Position numbers and translations under genes: made by a program. Below, one piece after another: positions 15,336 through 23,353 of a DNA stretch of 64,000 nucleotides (position 1 is the stretch's first letter; every line of letters begins with the position of its first letter). Origin of the DNA: Candidatus Altarchaeota archaeon (GTDB lineage Archaea > Altiarchaeota > Altiarchaeia > IMC4 > QMZM01); NCBI GenBank assembly GCA_016931955.1, contig JAFGDV010000035.1:1-64000 (forward strand), in the 5' to 3' direction. The notes under the pieces are model-generated. The model was not told the origin of the DNA and did not search any database. It saw nothing but the letters and a program-made list of their open reading frames with translations.

Positions 15336-16182
15336 ACCCTGTTTTGGTGGTCTTACTGGGGACTACTCCTCCTATGATAGGTCAAGCATAGTTATCCTAC
15401 CTGTGCCGTTCGATAAAACCTGCAGCTGGCTTCCCGGCGCAGTTAAGGGTCCTGAGGCCATCATCCTGGCATCCCCTAATCTGGAGCTATATGACATAGA
15501 GACCGATTCAGAGGTATACCCTAAGGGGATACACACGTCTGATCCTGTTTTAGCCGAAACCTCTGAGGAGATGATTAATGGAGTCTATGGCAGGGTCAGG
15601 TCTCTTTTATGTGATGGGAAATTCGTTGTCACGCTTGGCGGGGAACATTCTGTCTCCATCGGCTCTGTGAAAGCATATCAGGAATTCTTTAAGGACCTGT
15701 CTGTTCTGCACTTGGATGCGCATATGGACAGCAGGGACTCCTATGAAGGCGACGAGTACAGTCACGCATGCACCATGGCCAGGATTAGGGAATTCATAGA
15801 TGTTGTGGTATCAGTCGGAGTGAGGAGCATGGATTCCTCAGAGCTTTCTCGAGTGGACCAGAACAATATCTTCTACGCGCATGAGATCCATGACAGGAGT
15901 GACTGGATCAGGGAGGTAGTGAATAGGCTCACAGATAACGTATATGTCTCGATAGACCTTGACGTCTTCGACCCCTCAATGATGCCTTCAGCTGGCACAC
16001 CCGAGCCTGGCGGCTTGGACTGGTACCAGGTCAATGATCTCGTAAAGGCCGTATCAAAGAAAAGGAATATCGTCGGCTTTGATGTGGTGGAGCTTTCGCC
16101 GATTGAAAGTAATAAGGCGCCTGACTTCTTGGCTGCGAAATTGGTCTACCGCATCCTATCAGAGAGATTCTATAAAGAGTAA
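15325..16182 (+). CDS. speB: Agmatinase
   Basis: A 285-residue ureohydrolase that converts agmatine to putrescine and urea. The binuclear Mn ligands are visible in GGEHSV (near residue 115), [10 protein letters not shown], and [14 protein letters not shown] near residue 215, with Glu in GTPEPGG. ATG 15325 lies inside the decarboxylase 3' end and follows GAGG, so translation is coupled; the extra four residues from 15313 are not needed. The gene overlaps the convergent RNase J-like gene by 13 nt. Confidence 0.93.
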   Translation: MDNKPCFGGLTGDYSSYDRSSIVILPVPFDKTCSWLPGAVKGPEAIILASPNLELYDIETDSEVYPKGIHTSDPVLAETSEEMINGVYGRVRSLLCDGKFVVTLGGEHSVSIGSVKAYQEFFKDLSVLHLDAHMDSRDSYEGDEYSHACTMARIREFIDVVVSVGVRSMDSSELSRVDQNNIFYAHEIHDRSDWIREVVNRLTDNVYVSIDLDVFDPSMMPSAGTPEPGGLDWYQVNDLVKAVSKKRNIVGFDVVELSPIESNKAPDFLAAKLVYRILSERFYKE

Positions 16183-17525
16183 GTTTTCTCTTTTTCAGCA
16201 ATCAATACGTTGTCGTGTATTTTCTTGAATTCCTCGGGGTTTAGGGTGTGGACTGGGATCAATAGATCAGGTTTTATCTTTTTTATTGTATACTCTAGGT
16301 CTTTTTTGCTTGCATGGCCCGAACAATGAATTTTATGCAGTCTTATCTTGAAGTGGCTGAGCCAGTTAAACAATACTCTTCGCATGTCTTCGTTGTCTTC
16401 GCCTTCAAGGAAGTGCTCGCTTGAGCTGTAGATGTAGTCTGCGTTTTCCGGCTTTATGTAGACTAGCTCCATCAGCTTGTTGAAGTTCGTATACAAAACG
16501 TAGTCTTTCTGTTTTTCCCCTATCTCCTTGTAGGTGATTTTTTTATCCAAAAATTCTCTCTCGTATTTGAGGTAGTCTGTGTCGCAGAATCTGCATGACT
16601 TGGAGAGGCGGAAATACACCTTGATGTTTTCGTCTTCGCGTGGATCCGGTAGCTCCACTTTTTCGCGGAGGCCGTCTATGATGTATGCAAGCCGTGTGTC
16701 TATGACAAGTTCTCGGCCGTTCCCAATAGCTGCGTCATAGACTGATTTAAAGCGGTCTACGTTGGACATCGCAAAGTTGGCGAAGACCAATCCACGTGAA
16801 TCCCCTATTATGTCTTTAATTTTTTTGTAGACTTGTTCTTCGGTGTATTGTTTCTCTGGGTCGGGGGTCATCCGGGTGCCTTCGCAGAGCATGCAGGTTG
16901 GACTGGATCTGGCAGCCTCTCTTATGAACTCCTCAGTGAACTCCTGTTTGGGTCCGTGGCGTCTGAAGTCTCCGGTGAAGACGATGTTCCCGCTTTCGGT
17001 GTTTATTATGTAGCCATATGCTCCCGGGGTGGAGTGTTCTACATGCACTGGCTTGAGGAGCATGTGTTTTATCCCTATCTCATCCCCTGACTTGAAGAGG
17101 TTCATGTGGTTGTGTTCTCCAGTCGTGTTGAATCTGGGATAGAGTATATTGTACAAGTCAAGCATCTTCTTGGTTCCATGGCCCATGTATACGGGTATGT
17201 CTTCGTCCAAGAAGCAGAGGTGTCCTGTGTGGTCGCTGTGGTGGTGCGTGATAAAGATGCTGTCTATGTCTGGTTTCTCATATGGCATGTCCGTGAACTT
17301 CAACATCTTCTCTGAGTAGATTTTTGGGATTCTGGGCATCAGATCAAATTCTAAGTAGCACTCCAGCCCGTTAACGCTCCTTGGCTGCAGATAATCATAG
17401 AAGTAGTCGCATCCGAAGTCGAAGCTCATCCCGAAGTCTAAAAAAACTTTTGCGTTTTTTTCTTGCAGGAGGATCTTGTTGCCGCCTATCTCTCCTGCGC
17501 CGCCGTAGAATGTCAGAGATGCCAC
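16170..17525 (-). CDS. Metallo-beta-lactamase/beta-CASP nuclease, RNase J-like
   Basis: A 451-residue protein. It begins with GGAGEIGGNKILL, then the metal motif THHHSDHTGH (near residue 95), the third His in HVEHSTPGA, and Asp in FTGDFRRHG. The beta-CASP region ends with IHCSGHASKKDLEY and IPVHTLNPEEF. This matches archaeal RNase J-like or related beta-CASP hydrolases acting on RNA. An unusual CRFCDTDYLKYE segment sits in the CASP insert. It differs from KH-domain CPSF-type archaeal factors, because no KH domains are present. Confidence 0.82.
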   Translation of the reverse strand: MASLTFYGGAGEIGGNKILLQEKNAKVFLDFGMSFDFGCDYFYDYLQPRSVNGLECYLEFDLMPRIPKIYSEKMLKFTDMPYEKPDIDSIFITHHHSDHTGHLCFLDEDIPVYMGHGTKKMLDLYNILYPRFNTTGEHNHMNLFKSGDEIGIKHMLLKPVHVEHSTPGAYGYIINTESGNIVFTGDFRRHGPKQEFTEEFIREAARSSPTCMLCEGTRMTPDPEKQYTEEQVYKKIKDIIGDSRGLVFANFAMSNVDRFKSVYDAAIGNGRELVIDTRLAYIIDGLREKVELPDPREDENIKVYFRLSKSCRFCDTDYLKYEREFLDKKITYKEIGEKQKDYVLYTNFNKLMELVYIKPENADYIYSSSEHFLEGEDNEDMRRVLFNWLSHFKIRLHKIHCSGHASKKDLEYTIKKIKPDLLIPVHTLNPEEFKKIHDNVLIAEKEKTYSL

Positions 17526-17553
17526 GTATACTATTGTGTGTACTGGCTAATAT

Positions 17554-18318
17554 TCACACGCTTTCGCTTTTGTCGAAGAGGTATGTTCCGAGGACGACCA
17601 TTAGGAGGGAGAAGCCGATGCAGACAATCAAATCCACCATAAACGGGAATGAGGATGCTCCTATCAAAGATGCTCTGAGGCCGTCCACTCCATAGGTCAG
17701 CGGGTCTATGTATGATAGGAACTTTATCGCCGAAGGCAGGTTTTCTATTGGAAACAGGGCGCCGGATAGAAAGAATAATGGGAAGATGACGAAGTTCATT
17801 ATTAGCTGGAATCCGTGCATGTCCGTCATCTTGGAGGCGGACACTAAACCGAGTCCTATGAACGTAGTCGAGATCAAGACCATGAACAGGAGGGCTCCGA
17901 GGAGTGGCATGACGCCGGTTATCTTGAATCCTAGAAATGTTGAGAGCAGGAGTATCAGGGTGCCTTGTATCATGGTGGTCGTCATCCCCCCAACTATCCG
18001 TCCGAGGACTATTGAAACCCTTTTCACGGGAGCAACCATTATCTCCTTCAGGAATCCGAATTCTCTGTCCCATAAAACCGAGATGCCTGCAAACATCGAG
18101 GAGAACAGCATGGTCATGCCAACTATCCCTGGTACGAGGAATGTTATGTAGTCAACTCCTTCTGGGACCCCGGCAACTGCCGTTTTCGTGAAACCGAATC
18201 CGAGGAATACAAGGAAAAACAAAGGCACCACCAGTGATCCGATGATCCTGGATTTTGACCGGTAAAATCTCTTCAATTCCCTCAGCCAGAGAACATATAC
18301 TGCGATCCATTCGATCAT
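17554..18318 (-). CDS. ABC-2 type transporter permease
   Basis: A 254-residue protein with six hydrophobic helices in the DrrB/NodJ pattern: WLRELKRFYRSKSRI start, a central EFGFLKEIMVAPVKR coupling loop, and FPLFFLSGALFPIENLP late in the protein. It forms the membrane part of an exporter with the ATPase encoded just upstream; the two overlap by 4 nt. The transported substrate is unknown; relatives export drugs, lipids or polysaccharide. Confidence 0.88.
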   Translation of the reverse strand: MIEWIAVYVLWLRELKRFYRSKSRIIGSLVVPLFFLVFLGFGFTKTAVAGVPEGVDYITFLVPGIVGMTMLFSSMFAGISVLWDREFGFLKEIMVAPVKRVSIVLGRIVGGMTTTMIQGTLILLLSTFLGFKITGVMPLLGALLFMVLISTTFIGLGLVSASKMTDMHGFQLIMNFVIFPLFFLSGALFPIENLPSAIKFLSYIDPLTYGVDGLRASLIGASSFPFMVDLIVCIGFSLLMVVLGTYLFDKSESV

Positions 18319-19340
18319 CCCTGCATCCTCCTCCTCATCATATCCCGGCGGGTCTCGTTTTTGTTGTCTCCGGTTTCCCTTATCCTCTTCCCTGTGAAGT
18401 GGAGGAAAACATCCTCCAGGCTTGGTTTATGCAAATTGACTGAGACGATCTTGTAATCCATGTTTTGGGCTTCACTGATCAACTCAGGTATTCGTTTATC
18501 CCCTTTTTCTACTGTGAGGCAGATGCTGTTTTCTCCTATGCCAAGATGCTGGCATGTTTCGGTGTCGTATTTCTTAAGTGTCTTTATCCAGTCATGTTTT
18601 TTTAGGCTCTCCATGAAAGAGTCTATGTCTCCTTCGACTTCCAGGGATATTACGTCTCCTCCAAGCAGGTCTTTTAACCTGTCTGGTGTGTCCATTATGA
18701 CGATCCTCCCATGGTCGACGATGGCAACCCTGTCGCATAGGTAGTCTGCTTCTTCCATGTAATGGGTCGTCAGGATTATGGTTACATTGTTTTCTTTATT
18801 GAGTCTCTGTATGTATTCCCAGATGTGCCTCCTGGTTTGTGCATCCAGTCCTAGGGTGGGTTCATCAAGGAATAAAACCTTGGGTCTGTGCATTAATCCC
18901 CTGGCTATTTCAAGGCGTCTCTTCATCCCGCCTGAGTAGTTCTCCACGAGGATGTTTTCTTTATCCCTTAGTTCTACGACTTCAAGGACTTCGTCTATTC
19001 TACCTATTCTCTCCTCCTTGTTCATCCCATACATCATGGCGTGGAATTCCAGGTTCTCTCTTCCCGTAAGCTTCGTGTCAAGTGCGGGTTCTTGGAAGAC
19101 CATGCCAATCTTCCTCCTCACAGCATCTCTCTCTTTGTAGATGTCGGCTCCTGCAATGTCTGCTTTTCCCGAGCTTGGTTTGAGCAGCGTTGACAGCATG
19201 TTTAAAGTGGTTGTCTTTCCTGCGCCATTCGGTCCCAACAAACCGAATAGCTCTCCCTCCTCTACTGAGAATGTGATGTGGTCTACTGCCGTGAATCCGT
19301 TGAAGGTCTTGGTCAGGTCCTTGATTGCTATAGTGTCCAT
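18315..19340 (-). CDS. ABC transporter ATP-binding protein
   Basis: A 341-residue ATPase. Walker A is GPNGAGKTTT (near residue 35), the signature is NYSGGMKRRLEIARGL, Walker B is VLFLDEPTLGLD, and the switch His is in TTHYMEEADYLCD. The C-terminal 110 residues include the DrrA-like segment ending LEDVFLHFTGK. It powers the adjacent permease. The gene is divergent from a DUF2178-XRE operon across a 108-bp promoter region that carries a palindrome. Confidence 0.92.
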   Translation of the reverse strand: MDTIAIKDLTKTFNGFTAVDHITFSVEEGELFGLLGPNGAGKTTTLNMLSTLLKPSSGKADIAGADIYKERDAVRRKIGMVFQEPALDTKLTGRENLEFHAMMYGMNKEERIGRIDEVLEVVELRDKENILVENYSGGMKRRLEIARGLMHRPKVLFLDEPTLGLDAQTRRHIWEYIQRLNKENNVTIILTTHYMEEADYLCDRVAIVDHGRIVIMDTPDRLKDLLGGDVISLEVEGDIDSFMESLKKHDWIKTLKKYDTETCQHLGIGENSICLTVEKGDKRIPELISEAQNMDYKIVSVNLHKPSLEDVFLHFTGKRIRETGDNKNETRRDMMRRRMQG

Positions 19341-19382
19341 TCCAGGTAATATACCAAGTATTGTATCTCAAAAAACCACAGC

Positions 19383-19409
19383 ATTTATATAGGTGGATGT
19401 TATATATAA
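19383..19409. promoter_or_regulatory. Divergent TATA boxes of the ABC exporter and DUF2178-XRE operons
   Basis: A TATA-like CATTTATATAG (19383-19392, read on the minus strand as CTATATAAATG) is placed for the ABC gene starting at 19340. TTATATATAA (19400-19409) is placed for the operon starting at 19449, with its transcription start expected near 19430. The two boxes are 7-10 bp apart, so one bound regulator could affect both. Confidence 0.5.
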
Positions 19410-19424
19410 CTAACATAATGTTAG
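19410..19424. promoter_or_regulatory. Perfect 15-bp palindrome, probable operator
   Basis: CTAACAT-A-ATGTTAG is perfectly symmetric and directly follows the TATA box of the DUF2178-XRE operon. A dimeric helix-turn-helix protein bound here would block transcription. The XRE protein at 20220 is the obvious candidate for autoregulation. A partial half-site (ATAACAT, 19431-19437) follows 6 bp later. Confidence 0.55.
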
Positions 19425-19448
19425 AAATAAATAACATGAGGTGTGTGA

Positions 19449-19847
19449 ATGAAAGAAAAAACAAGACTGATCATTGGCGCAGCAGTGATCGTTGCAGTCG
19501 TCGGGACTTTGGCGCTCTATTCGGTCTCAGATGAGAGCATCGACTTAATGGAACTTGTTGGCATCGTATTAGTGCCTATGTTGCTCGTCTTCGGGGCCTT
19601 CTTCTTCCTCTGGCGTAGGGCTAAGAGCATTAGATCCGGCCTCCCGACGGAGGACGAATACTCTAAGAAGATCAGCTATAAGGCGGGCTACTATTCTTAT
19701 CTTGTCTCCCTCTATGTGGCTTTGGCTGGGATGTTTTTCGAACTCGAAGGCCATGAACTGGGAGCGGCAGTCATAATCATCCCTGCTATGGTATTTATGG
19801 GCTCTTATCTCTACCTGGAGAGAAGAGGTGATCCCAGTGGACTATAG
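19449..19847 (+). CDS. DUF2178-like four-helix membrane protein (first copy)
   Basis: A 132-residue protein with hydrophobic segments near residues 6-24, 35-54, 80-96 and 104-121. The loop SGLPTEDEYSKKISYKAGYYSY resembles the conserved loop of DUF2178 proteins. These are often encoded just before a small XRE regulator in archaea and bacteria, as here. GAGGTG at 19438-19443 supports the ATG. It is the first gene of a three-gene operon and overlaps the next by about 11 nt. Confidence 0.72.
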   Translation: MKEKTRLIIGAAVIVAVVGTLALYSVSDESIDLMELVGIVLVPMLLVFGAFFFLWRRAKSIRSGLPTEDEYSKKISYKAGYYSYLVSLYVALAGMFFELEGHELGAAVIIIPAMVFMGSYLYLERRGDPSGL

Positions 19848-20223
19848 AAGGTACCGTTTTTATAAGCTATTGTTTGTTATGATGTTGACTGCGTTGACAG
19901 CTTTTTTCGTCGTCGCAGGAAACTACATAATACCCCTTTTGGCATTCGTCGTCGCATGTGGTCTGATCTATGTCCTCAAGGCAAGGGTCGACGAAAGATT
20001 ATCCGATGAAAGAGTGGATGGGATCGCTGGCAAAGCCGCTAGATTGACTTTTTCCATCTCGGCGGTAGTTATGGCACTGACTGGTATGGTATTGATTGCT
20101 GTGAGAGAAGAATACCCTGCTTATCTGTTGACTGGATACGTTCTCTCATACATTGTATGTGGGATGATGCTCATCTATGTGGTCTTTTTCATGTACTATC
20201 ACAGGAGGGGGGATCAGATGTGA
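19837..20223 (+). CDS. DUF2178-like four-helix membrane protein (second copy)
   Basis: A 128-residue protein with four hydrophobic segments and the loop [20 protein letters not shown], matching the D-E-R-x2-x-I-x2-K-A pattern of DUF2178. I chose GTG 19837 because GAGGTG at 19825-19830 lies 6 nt upstream; the GTG at 19828 is part of that ribosome-binding site. Its stop overlaps the XRE start by 4 nt. It may sense or transmit a membrane state to the XRE protein; that is inference. Confidence 0.72.
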   Translation: MDYRRYRFYKLLFVMMLTALTAFFVVAGNYIIPLLAFVVACGLIYVLKARVDERLSDERVDGIAGKAARLTFSISAVVMALTGMVLIAVREEYPAYLLTGYVLSYIVCGMMLIYVVFFMYYHRRGDQM

Positions 20224-20414
20224 AGACTCGGATCAAGGAGCTGCGGGCGAGATATGATCTGACTCAAGAGGACCTGGCGAGGAAGGTTGGTGTGCGTAGA
20301 GAAACCATAGTCTTCTTGGAGAAAGGCAAATACAACCCCTCCCTGAAGCTGGCTCACGACGTCGCCAAAGCGTTGAATACAAGCATAGACGAATTATTCC
20401 TGTTCGAGGACTGA
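20220..20414 (+). CDS. XRE-family helix-turn-helix regulator, small YozG/Cro-like type
   Basis: A 64-residue protein that is almost wholly one HTH domain: [20 protein letters not shown], then the recognition helix region [17 protein letters not shown] and the conserved end [13 protein letters not shown]. Start GTG 20220 overlaps the previous stop (GTGA) and follows AGGAGG. Small regulators of this type pair with DUF2178-like membrane proteins. The palindrome at 19410 is its likely site. The oligo-T run at 20428-20436 is a plausible terminator. Confidence 0.9.
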   Translation: MKTRIKELRARYDLTQEDLARKVGVRRETIVFLEKGKYNPSLKLAHDVAKALNTSIDELFLFED

Positions 20415-20427
20415 AGGAAGATTTGTG

Positions 20428-20436
20428 TTTTTTTTT
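20428..20436 (+). terminator. Oligo-T terminator after the XRE gene
   Basis: A run of nine T residues 14 nt after the XRE stop. Archaeal RNA polymerase stops efficiently at such tracts without needing a hairpin. It separates the XRE operon from the frameshifted small gene downstream. Confidence 0.5.
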
Positions 20437-20487
20437 ACAGTGTTTTCCTTATCCTTACGTGAGCTTAATCTTATGAAGGGGGGTGGG

Positions 20488-20644
20488 ATGATGGTCAACT
20501 GGAAAATAAAAATCTGTGCTCTGTTTTTCGGGGCTTATTCTGGCTGATGATCTTGTTGGGAGACTTATCATCGGTTTGGTCTGTTTGCTTGTTAGCATAG
20601 GATGGTTTGGTCAATATCTTCATCGTACAAACCGCCATACCTAA
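20488..20644 (+). pseudogene. Frameshifted small membrane protein gene
   Basis: The 306-bp gap 20415-20720 is not empty. Frame 1 starts at ATG 20488 after a G-rich ribosome-binding site and reads MMVNWKIKICALFFG. Then, across a GGGG run near 20531-20534, the sense continues one base later as LILADDLVGRLIIGLVCLLV and further to a stop at 20642-20644. Deleting one G would give a single protein of about 51 residues with two hydrophobic segments. Either a recent frameshift, a base-calling error, or programmed frameshifting explains it. The rest of the gap holds the oligo-T and the promoter of the next gene. Confidence 0.45.
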
Positions 20645-20729
20645 ATTCTTGCAGGCGTTTTTTCTTTTTTACTTTCACAAATATAAACTGTAGGATTTTA
20701 TTGATCCAATCTAGTGGGAGGTGTATGAA

Positions 20730-21200
20730 ATGAGCGAAGTAGAATGTTGCCCTAGGTTTGATCCAAGACCATGGGATGGGAAGATGCTTGAATGGAAGGA
20801 TAAAAAATTCATCAAAGATCGCGTGTTGACTTTCTTCTTTATGCCGCTTAATTTTGGCGGCGTCATGAAGAGGCTTGATGGGATGGTGAGGAAAGCAGGT
20901 GCAAGAATACCTGACAATCTGTGCTTGTCTGATCACACTTCTAAGTGGAACATGGACGTCTACCTTGCAGTCGACAAGGAAATCCTGGATGTAGAGAACG
21001 TAACCCTGAGTGGGAGATTCTTGAGCAAAGTCTATGAGGGTTCATTCAAGGATACTGGAAAATGGTGTAAGGACTTTGAAGACTATGCGAAGAGCCAAAA
21101 CCTTAACATAAAGAAATGGTACATGTGGTATACTACCTGCCCAAAATGCGCTAAAAAATACAGGAGAAACTATGTGGTAATCATCGGAAGAGTGAGTTAA
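20730..21200 (+). CDS. Conserved protein of the family often annotated 'hydrolase', function unknown
   Basis: A 156-residue soluble protein. It starts MSEVECCPRFDPRPWDGK and has conserved blocks MPLNFGGVMKR, SDHTSKWNMDVYLAVDKE, NVTLSGRFLSKVYEGSFK and YTTCPKCAKKYRRNYVV. I recall the same blocks in widespread bacterial and archaeal proteins labelled hydrolase without proof. The paired CPKC cysteines suggest a metal site. GGGAGGTG before ATG 20730 sets the start. It is followed 1 nt later by the DUF1801 gene. Confidence 0.72.
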   Translation: MSEVECCPRFDPRPWDGKMLEWKDKKFIKDRVLTFFFMPLNFGGVMKRLDGMVRKAGARIPDNLCLSDHTSKWNMDVYLAVDKEILDVENVTLSGRFLSKVYEGSFKDTGKWCKDFEDYAKSQNLNIKKWYMWYTTCPKCAKKYRRNYVVIIGRVS

Positions 21201-21201
21201 C

Positions 21202-21525
21202 ATGAGTAAAGAGGTTGATGGATATATTGAAAAACAGGATTCCTCTCAAAAAGAGATCTGCAAGAAACTGAGGAAGATCATCTTAGAGACTTACCCAAGT
21301 ATCCAAGAAGAAATGAAGATGGGCGTGCCCTGGTATGTAGGAAAATTTTATATCGTCGGTTTAAGGGACTCAGTCAACCTTGGTTTTTGTATCCAAGGTC
21401 TATCAAAGAAAGAAATAGATCACTTTAAAGGCCGGGGCAAATATATGAGGCACCTGAAATTTCGTTCTATGGATGAAATCGATGAAAAAAAGATTATTAC
21501 ATTGTTGAAGTTGATCAAGGACTAG
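21202..21525 (+). CDS. DUF1801 family protein
   Basis: A 107-residue protein of the YdhG/DUF1801 type: KEICKKLRKIILETYPSIQEEMKMGVPWY, then FYIVGLRDSVNLGF and a C-terminal RHLKFRSMDEIDEKKI. Family members are small soluble proteins with unproven roles. It is co-transcribed with the upstream CPKC protein. Its stop shares the tetranucleotide CTAG with the convergent GDT1 gene stop. Confidence 0.82.
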   Translation: MSKEVDGYIEKQDSSQKEICKKLRKIILETYPSIQEEMKMGVPWYVGKFYIVGLRDSVNLGFCIQGLSKKEIDHFKGRGKYMRHLKFRSMDEIDEKKIITLLKLIKD

Positions 21526-22073
21526 AGCAGGAAGAAAGACAATCCCATGAGTATGAAGATTATGCCAGAGATTCTAGAAAGTGCACACCTATCCAGTCTC
21601 GTGGAGATGAATCTGCCTAGGTAGATGGCTGCGATAGAAAGCAGCGCCAATGCGACTACTACGCCTGCTAGGACGAGTTCGGCCCGATACTTAGTCGCGA
21701 ACAAAGCTGCTGCAATCTGCGTCTTGTCGCCCCACTCCGTCATAAAGATTAGAGAGAAACCAGCGATCAGGGGATTCTTCAGCGGTTTGGTGTCGCATTC
21801 TCTTCCCTCATTGTTTCGGAGGATGAGCAGCCCGAAGAGGATGAACACGAAGCCTGAAAAAACCTTGAGTGCGGCTTCGGGTGCAACCTTCGTCACCCAT
21901 GAGCCTGCGAGGACTGCTACGCCGTCGACGACAAAAAAAGCCAGGACCACACCCAATAGAAGCCGCAGGTGTTTGTCGGTCTTAGATGAGAGCAGCAGGA
22001 TGCAGAGCTGCGTCTTGTCGCCTAACTCTGCAAGCCCAACAGCGATTAAAGGAATAAGGAAGCTTTCTATCAT
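21522..22073 (-). CDS. GDT1/TMEM165 family (UPF0016) cation exporter
   Basis: A 183-residue protein with six helices in two related halves, each carrying the family signature: ELGDKTQLCILLLSS near residue 16 and EWGDKTQIAAALFATKY near residue 112. The acidic residues of E-x-G-D-K-T bind the cation. Characterised members export Mn2+ or exchange Ca2+ for protons. The specific ion here is unknown. Confidence 0.92.
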   Translation of the reverse strand: MIESFLIPLIAVGLAELGDKTQLCILLLSSKTDKHLRLLLGVVLAFFVVDGVAVLAGSWVTKVAPEAALKVFSGFVFILFGLLILRNNEGRECDTKPLKNPLIAGFSLIFMTEWGDKTQIAAALFATKYRAELVLAGVVVALALLSIAAIYLGRFISTRLDRCALSRISGIIFILMGLSFFLL

Positions 22074-22090
22074 CTAAAGTATAAAAGTTT

Positions 22091-22130
22091 CAAAAAAGAA
22101 AAAAAAGGCAGGCTTTTTTTTTATGCTGCC
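22091..22130 (-). terminator. Hairpin plus T-run terminator of the Cys-rich lipoprotein
   Basis: Read on the minus strand, GGCAG (22130-22126) pairs with CTGCC (22111-22107). A T-rich run of T8-C-T6 type follows at 22106-22092. The hairpin includes the stop codon of the lipoprotein gene. Confidence 0.6.
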
Positions 22131-23266
22131 CACTGGCATTTTTTGTCTACGCATCTGCAGCTTAGGCTGTAGTCTTCTGAATTGTAGCAATCTCTGTATT
22201 CACATGTAGTGATTATGGGATCCTCGTTCTTGCTTTGGCAGACTTGTCCAGAACAGCCTCCAGTAACGCAGTCGCTCTCATCCTTGCAGGAGCCATACGT
22301 TGAAGTGCCGCAGAATTCTTTGAGTATGCGGTAGGGTGATGGGCAGATTACGGTGCATCTGCCGTCTATGCACTTCGACGTGTAAGGGCAATGCGATAGC
22401 ATGAGGTATCTCCCCGGAGTAACGCAGTCGCTGTCCTGGTTACATGGGTTCCTCGTGAATTCAGCGACTTCATACTCTTCCTCCCCGGGAGGTACGCATT
22501 CACTGCCGTTGCTGCTATAGAATCTCCATTCCTCGCATACTCTGCCGTCTGGGAGAACACAGTAACCTGCCTGCCCTTCAGGTGTTTCCACCATCCTAAG
22601 TTCTCCACCCTGTTTTTCGCAGTAGACCGAGGCCGGATTCGCGATTCCAATCTCAGCATCTTCGCCTTCGGGCGGCAGCAACCCAGTGCATCTCCAGTTT
22701 ATCTCAGCCGTTTTCGCTTCAATGTCGACGATGCATGCTGGATTACATCCCTGCTGTTCTATGTCGAGGTCGATCCACCATGTTCCAGTATTCGAATTGC
22801 AGAATGCAGTGTCCTTCAGTCGGTCGCCGCATTCGCTCTCTACTGCAATCTGCTTAGCCTCGGATAGACTCATGCTTTCACCCGTTGCTGTCATACAAAC
22901 CTCTTCGGTGAATGTTCTGCCATCAGGTGTTTTGCACTGTCGTGGGTAGCTTTCCATTACTGGATAGCCTGCATTAACGCAATCCTCAAAGCTATTCACT
23001 ACCGGCACACAGGAGTTGCCGTCAAAGCATTCGTCTTCGCCGCAGTCACAAATCTTAACCACATGGCTGTTGTCCGGGGAACAACCGCATGCCCCGACCA
23101 GGCAGAGGTTCGGGAAATCATTGACTGACTTACAGCACATTCTTCTCGTAATCTCCCCCCCCGAGTCGATGCAAGATTTCTCCAAGGCATCAGGTACCTG
23201 TCGTATGCATCCACTGACTAAGACGATCCCCAATACTGCTAAAACAATAAGATCTGATTTTTCCAT
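22121..23266 (-). CDS. Cys-rich lipoprotein with DUF333 and eight-cysteine-cluster domains
   Basis: A 381-residue secreted protein. The signal ends in VLVSGC. Residues about 95-120 hold the archaeal lipoprotein motif CVNAGYPVMESYPRQCKT. A DUF333-like domain follows (NPASVYCEKQGGELRM to LPDGRVCEEWRF, about residues 210-250). The C-terminus carries an eight-cysteine cluster (CKDESDCVTGGCSGQVC to CRCVDKKCQW). About 38 cysteines in all suggest many disulfides and a rigid surface protein. Function unknown. Confidence 0.82.
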   Translation of the reverse strand: MEKSDLIVLAVLGIVLVSGCIRQVPDALEKSCIDSGGEITRRMCCKSVNDFPNLCLVGACGCSPDNSHVVKICDCGEDECFDGNSCVPVVNSFEDCVNAGYPVMESYPRQCKTPDGRTFTEEVCMTATGESMSLSEAKQIAVESECGDRLKDTAFCNSNTGTWWIDLDIEQQGCNPACIVDIEAKTAEINWRCTGLLPPEGEDAEIGIANPASVYCEKQGGELRMVETPEGQAGYCVLPDGRVCEEWRFYSSNGSECVPPGEEEYEVAEFTRNPCNQDSDCVTPGRYLMLSHCPYTSKCIDGRCTVICPSPYRILKEFCGTSTYGSCKDESDCVTGGCSGQVCQSKNEDPIITTCEYRDCYNSEDYSLSCRCVDKKCQWAA

Positions 23267-23328
23267 CTTTATCTTTCACCCTCTTTTTTTTTGTTATATC
23301 ATTTTTTGGGGGTACATAAAAAGCCAAG

Positions 23329-23353
23329 CGATTTTGTTCGGCGTAGACCGAAA
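23329..23353. repeat. Copy 1 of a shared 15-mer with small hairpin
   Basis: CGATTTTGTTCGGCG occurs here (23329-23343) and again at 43375-43389. Here the following bases let TTCGG pair with CCGAA across CGTAGA, and a T-run (ATTTTTTT) comes next on the plus strand. It lies between the lipoprotein start and the CFI-box gene stop. Confidence 0.4.

Noticed and set aside
17531-18191. Large frames on both strands opposite or overlapping the ABC permease
   Set aside because: The permease and ATPase frames have all family motifs; the others are shadows rich in Arg/Pro/Ser.
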